A stretch of DNA of 10,201 nucleotides, from NCBI GenBank assembly GCA_019677205.1, contig JAAMXY010001875.1:1-10201 (forward strand), given 5' to 3'. The first letter of the stretch is position 1, and each line of letters opens with the position of its first letter. The position numbers were made by a program, and so were the translations under genes. This document shows, in pieces, positions 7,865 through 10,201 of the stretch. The notes beneath the pieces are model-generated. The model ran no database searches. It was given only the letters and a program-made list of their open reading frames with translations, and was not told where the DNA came from. This DNA comes from Pinguiococcus pyrenoidosus. Taxonomy: Eukaryota > Sar > Pinguiophyceae > Pinguiochrysidales > Pinguiochrysidaceae.

Positions 7865-10024
7865 CTACCACAGGACGGTGTCGAACCCAGCTTCCAGCAC
7901 ATCGGCTTCGGTGGCGCACTGACGAGTTCGACACTCCTTCACAACGCCTTGTCTGTCCTTCTGAGTAGCCACGTACGAGATGAGACGTATCAAGTCACCG
8001 AGAATGCCGGCGCTCCTTTGCGTGTTGAGTGGTTGATCTTCGGGCGCCAAGACAGCTCGGAGGAGCCAGACGCTAGATGTTTCCAACACGAAGTCGAAGG
8101 CAACCACGCTGTGCTCAAAGTGCTCGAACACATGACTTTCCCAAGCGGCGATGAAGGTTGCCCTCACCGCCTGCTGGATCTGGCGCCACGTGTGGCCCCA
8201 CCGCTCCGCGGCACCTTCCGACACACGCTGGAAGTGCACGCCGAGGTCATCGACATCTCTCCGCATGGCTCCCAGCACTCCGCGGTACAAATGCACTACG
8301 GGTCGCTTGGTACCGTCAAGTGCAGCAAAGCCTTCCAGATACGTCAGCACGCGGACGACCAACATGCTCCGCATGCTTTCCTCGTCAAATGACACGGCGA
8401 GCGCCTCAAGCTCCGGCGGTGCTGCGCCAGCATTCAGGCAGAAGTCGGAGGCGTCGGCACCTGGAGTTAGCATCTGGCGCCAGGACTGCTTCGCCCCAGC
8501 GCGCCACAGGACGTGCGGCATGCCCCTCTCGACGGCGGAGCACTCGAGCGGCAGCAGCCACAGCTTGGGGCGGAAGTCATAGTGGGAGGCTGCACCTGAG
8601 AGGCGTCGTCTAAAGTCCGCCCCGCGGAGAGCAAGGTGGAGCCGCACCTGGTGGCTGAAGAGGCCAGAGAGACTTTGGCTGCCAAAGGCGCCGAGCAGAC
8701 TTTGAAGACCTAGCGTGGGATCTGCCTTTAAGCTCTCTAGCATCGCGATGGCCCTTCGCCTCTCTGCCGAGGTGGCGCCCTCTAGTAGAGAAAACCTCAC
8801 CACCAGCGGCATGTGCAAATCAAGCCCGTCGGCAACATGCATAACTTCAAGAACTTCGGACGCAGCAGACGTCCGACCGCCGCGAAGCACAATGGAGGCC
8901 ACCTGCGGTGGCAGCCGTCGCCCTTGAAGTCTCAAATCCTGCGCATCGCGAAGAAAGACTCCTCCGTTGCGAATGGCCCAGAGGTACAGCTTGACGACGT
9001 CGTCATCCACGAAGAGGCGGTCCGCCTCGGGCAGGAGGAGCAAGTCGTCGCTGGTGACCACGTCGTAGACCCATCGGATGCTGAGCTGAGTCCGCCAGCG
9101 GAGGCGCAGCATACAGTCTCGCGAGATTGTGCGGCTGTCGTTCGACCACGGCGCCCTGGAGGTCAAGAAGCCTTCGCTGCCGCAACGCCAAGACGCGCGC
9201 ACGTCTGAGCTGACAAGCTCGCCTTCGCCGCAGAAGCAATCGGGCTCCGCCTGAAGCTTCTTGAGCATCTCGATGGCTTGGAGCCGCTGCGCCAAGGCGT
9301 CTCGGTACTGCGCCGCTTCCGACAGAGCACGACCCAGCGCCCACAGAGTTCCAGCCAGACAGCCCGGGCCCTCCGCGGCGGAGACCAGCTCACGAGAGGT
9401 GTCCCCAGCGTAGGAGAAGAAGCACGCGGAGATGGAGTCGCCACCAGCCCAATTGCTCGTCAGCATCTCCGCCCTCAGAATGGAGCGGAGGCCAAAGACG
9501 GCGGTCTGCGGGCCCTTGAGCTGCTGCCATTGCAGCCGCGCTTGCAGCGCTCGCGTCCTCTTCGCCAGGAACTTTGCGCAGGCGAAGATCTGGGACCTCA
9601 CAAAGCTCGAGCAGAGCTCTCGTGCCTCCTGCTGGAGAGACGTCGGCTCGTGCCAGCGGAGGACCAGGCCGGAGCAGTTGGCATAGGCCAGCCGGATGCC
9701 CAGGCTCCACGCGCCCCTCTCGGCCTCTGCCCCTTCTCCTGCAGTGTGCACGTCATACTGGGCCCCCCCGTTGCGCAGAGGCGTCCAATCGGAAAAGCCA
9801 CCGGCGCAGCGAAAGCGGCCAGGGCTCTGCTGCGCCGGAATATCCCCGCTGATCGGACTCTGCTGCTCGAGAACCTCGGTGCTGCTCGCCAAGCTGGCGT
9901 TTCCGGGCAGCTCGAGCAGCTCCTGGGGCGACGGAAGCACCAGAAAGTCGTAGCTCGGCAGCCACTCATCCCCGTCAACTGCCAAGCAGAGCCACGCGCC
10001 TACAAGGACTGCTGCCAGGCGCAT
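7865..10024 (-). CDS. Secreted TTL-like paralogue, probable pseudoenzyme
   Basis: 719 aa, intronless. The start is the first in-frame ATG after a TGA (10084-10082), in CCAAAATG. The signal peptide has hydrophobic LAAVLVGAWLCLAV (3-16). Sequons are at N42, N116 and N295. It is similar along most of its length to the gene at 5447-7780. Shared features are EPTSL (126-130), C138 and C149 before an AK, C201 and C222 with the same 21-residue spacing, DCFCGEG (262-268), and LLPLEC (490-495). The C-terminal block is W613xxI...SVVAFDFVLE (639-648), then LLRAVLAP. The ATP-grasp signature is worn away: the Lys equivalent to K540 appears as Arg508, and the metal-binding Glu (E715 in the neighbour) is Arg656. 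It probably does not catalyse ligation and may serve as a binding or regulatory partner. It converges on its paralogue with 84 bp between stops. The TTL relationship is convincing mainly through the neighbour. Confidence 0.75.
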   Translation of the reverse strand: MRLAAVLVGAWLCLAVDGDEWLPSYDFLVLPSPQELLELPGNASLASSTEVLEQQSPISGDIPAQQSPGRFRCAGGFSDWTPLRNGGAQYDVHTAGEGAEAERGAWSLGIRLAYANCSGLVLRWHEPTSLQQEARELCSSFVRSQIFACAKFLAKRTRALQARLQWQQLKGPQTAVFGLRSILRAEMLTSNWAGGDSISACFFSYAGDTSRELVSAAEGPGCLAGTLWALGRALSEAAQYRDALAQRLQAIEMLKKLQAEPDCFCGEGELVSSDVRASWRCGSEGFLTSRAPWSNDSRTISRDCMLRLRWRTQLSIRWVYDVVTSDDLLLLPEADRLFVDDDVVKLYLWAIRNGGVFLRDAQDLRLQGRRLPPQVASIVLRGGRTSAASEVLEVMHVADGLDLHMPLVVRFSLLEGATSAERRRAIAMLESLKADPTLGLQSLLGAFGSQSLSGLFSHQVRLHLALRGADFRRRLSGAASHYDFRPKLWLLPLECSAVERGMPHVLWRAGAKQSWRQMLTPGADASDFCLNAGAAPPELEALAVSFDEESMRSMLVVRVLTYLEGFAALDGTKRPVVHLYRGVLGAMRRDVDDLGVHFQRVSEGAAERWGHTWRQIQQAVRATFIAAWESHVFEHFEHSVVAFDFVLETSSVWLLRAVLAPEDQPLNTQRSAGILGDLIRLISYVATQKDRQGVVKECRTRQCATEADVLEAGFDTVLW

Positions 10025-10201
10025 TTTGGGCCTTCGACACCGGCGGCGACAGCCGTCGGAGTCGGAACAATCGCGGGGATTTCAAACTTGAGCGGCTTGT
10101 GACAGAGAGACACTGCGGGACGGGGAGTGAAAGTCGACAAACAAGCTTTTGGGGTTGGCCGCTAGCCCAAGTTTGGAAGTTGGAGACTGTGTAGGGTAGT
10201 G
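10025..10201 (-). promoter_or_regulatory. Upstream flank of the TTL-like paralogue (cut by the window edge)
   Basis: This is 177 bp upstream of the ATG at 10024. It carries an in-frame stop (10084-10082) and no TATA-like word or convincing coding frame. It presumably holds 5' leader and promoter sequence, but no specific element can be supported. Confidence 0.35.

Noticed and set aside
9278-10102. A 274-codon open frame on the plus strand
   Set aside because: It lies opposite the secreted TTL-like paralogue, whose frame shows homology, a signal peptide and conserved cysteines. The plus frame is Arg/Pro/Ala-rich and recognisable as nothing.
1-10201. Dinoflagellate origin, suggested by the repeat protein and ciliary gene
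   Set aside because: All five introns use GT donors and are short, and the genes are densely packed in alternating orientation. This differs from typical dinoflagellate gene structure. It is not excluded outright.
1-10201. tRNA or rRNA genes, insertion sequences, transposons, CRISPR arrays
   Set aside because: I saw no cloverleaf, rRNA core sequence, transposase-like frame with terminal repeats, or regularly spaced direct DNA repeats.

Overview
The window looks like nuclear DNA from a flagellated eukaryotic microbe, most likely an alga. The central gene only makes sense after removal of five GT-AG introns. Its product is a ciliary inner-arm dynein intermediate chain, so the organism builds motile cilia. 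The DNA is GC-rich, coding is dense, and introns are short (four of 64-68 bp, one of 159 bp). The Gly/Ser-rich solenoid-like protein at the left edge resembles large secreted or structural proteins I associate with cryptophytes and related algae. That lineage guess comes from memory and is weak.

Layout, left to right. (1) 3-1835 (+): the 3' part of a gene for a Gly/Ser-rich repeat protein. It is built on a 14-16 residue unit nested inside a roughly 158-residue super-repeat, and ends in a different two-cysteine C-terminal domain. (2) 1922-5028 (-): DNAI3/WDR63 (IC140-type) dynein intermediate chain in six exons. The spliced product is 895 aa and complete from ATG to stop. (3) 5029-5446: the divergent promoter region, with an AT-rich island, an X-box-like word and a perfect 9-bp inverted repeat. 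(4) 5447-7780 (+): a 777-aa intronless gene for a protein with a signal peptide, a helical TPR-like cysteine-rich N-terminal half and a tubulin-tyrosine-ligase-like (TTL, ATP-grasp) C-terminal half. (5) 7865-10024 (-): a tail-to-tail paralogue of 719 aa with the same signal peptide, cysteine framework and TTL-like region, but more degenerate at the active site. (6) 10025-10201: upstream flank of the last gene.

The dynein gene is the only one with an established role, in inner dynein arm I1/f of the axoneme. The most unusual content is the pair of apparently secreted TTL-like proteins. Known TTL-family enzymes are cytosolic or ciliary tubulin modifiers, whereas these two carry signal peptides, N-glycosylation sequons and about ten cysteines shared in register. 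That suggests an extracytosolic family with an unknown substrate, in which one member keeps part of the metal-binding signature and the other has lost it. The repeat protein may also be exported, but its N-terminus lies outside the window, so any link to the TTL-like pair is speculation. The two convergent gene pairs are separated by only 86 and 84 bp, so their 3' ends probably overlap. I found no rRNA or tRNA genes, mobile elements or CRISPR arrays.
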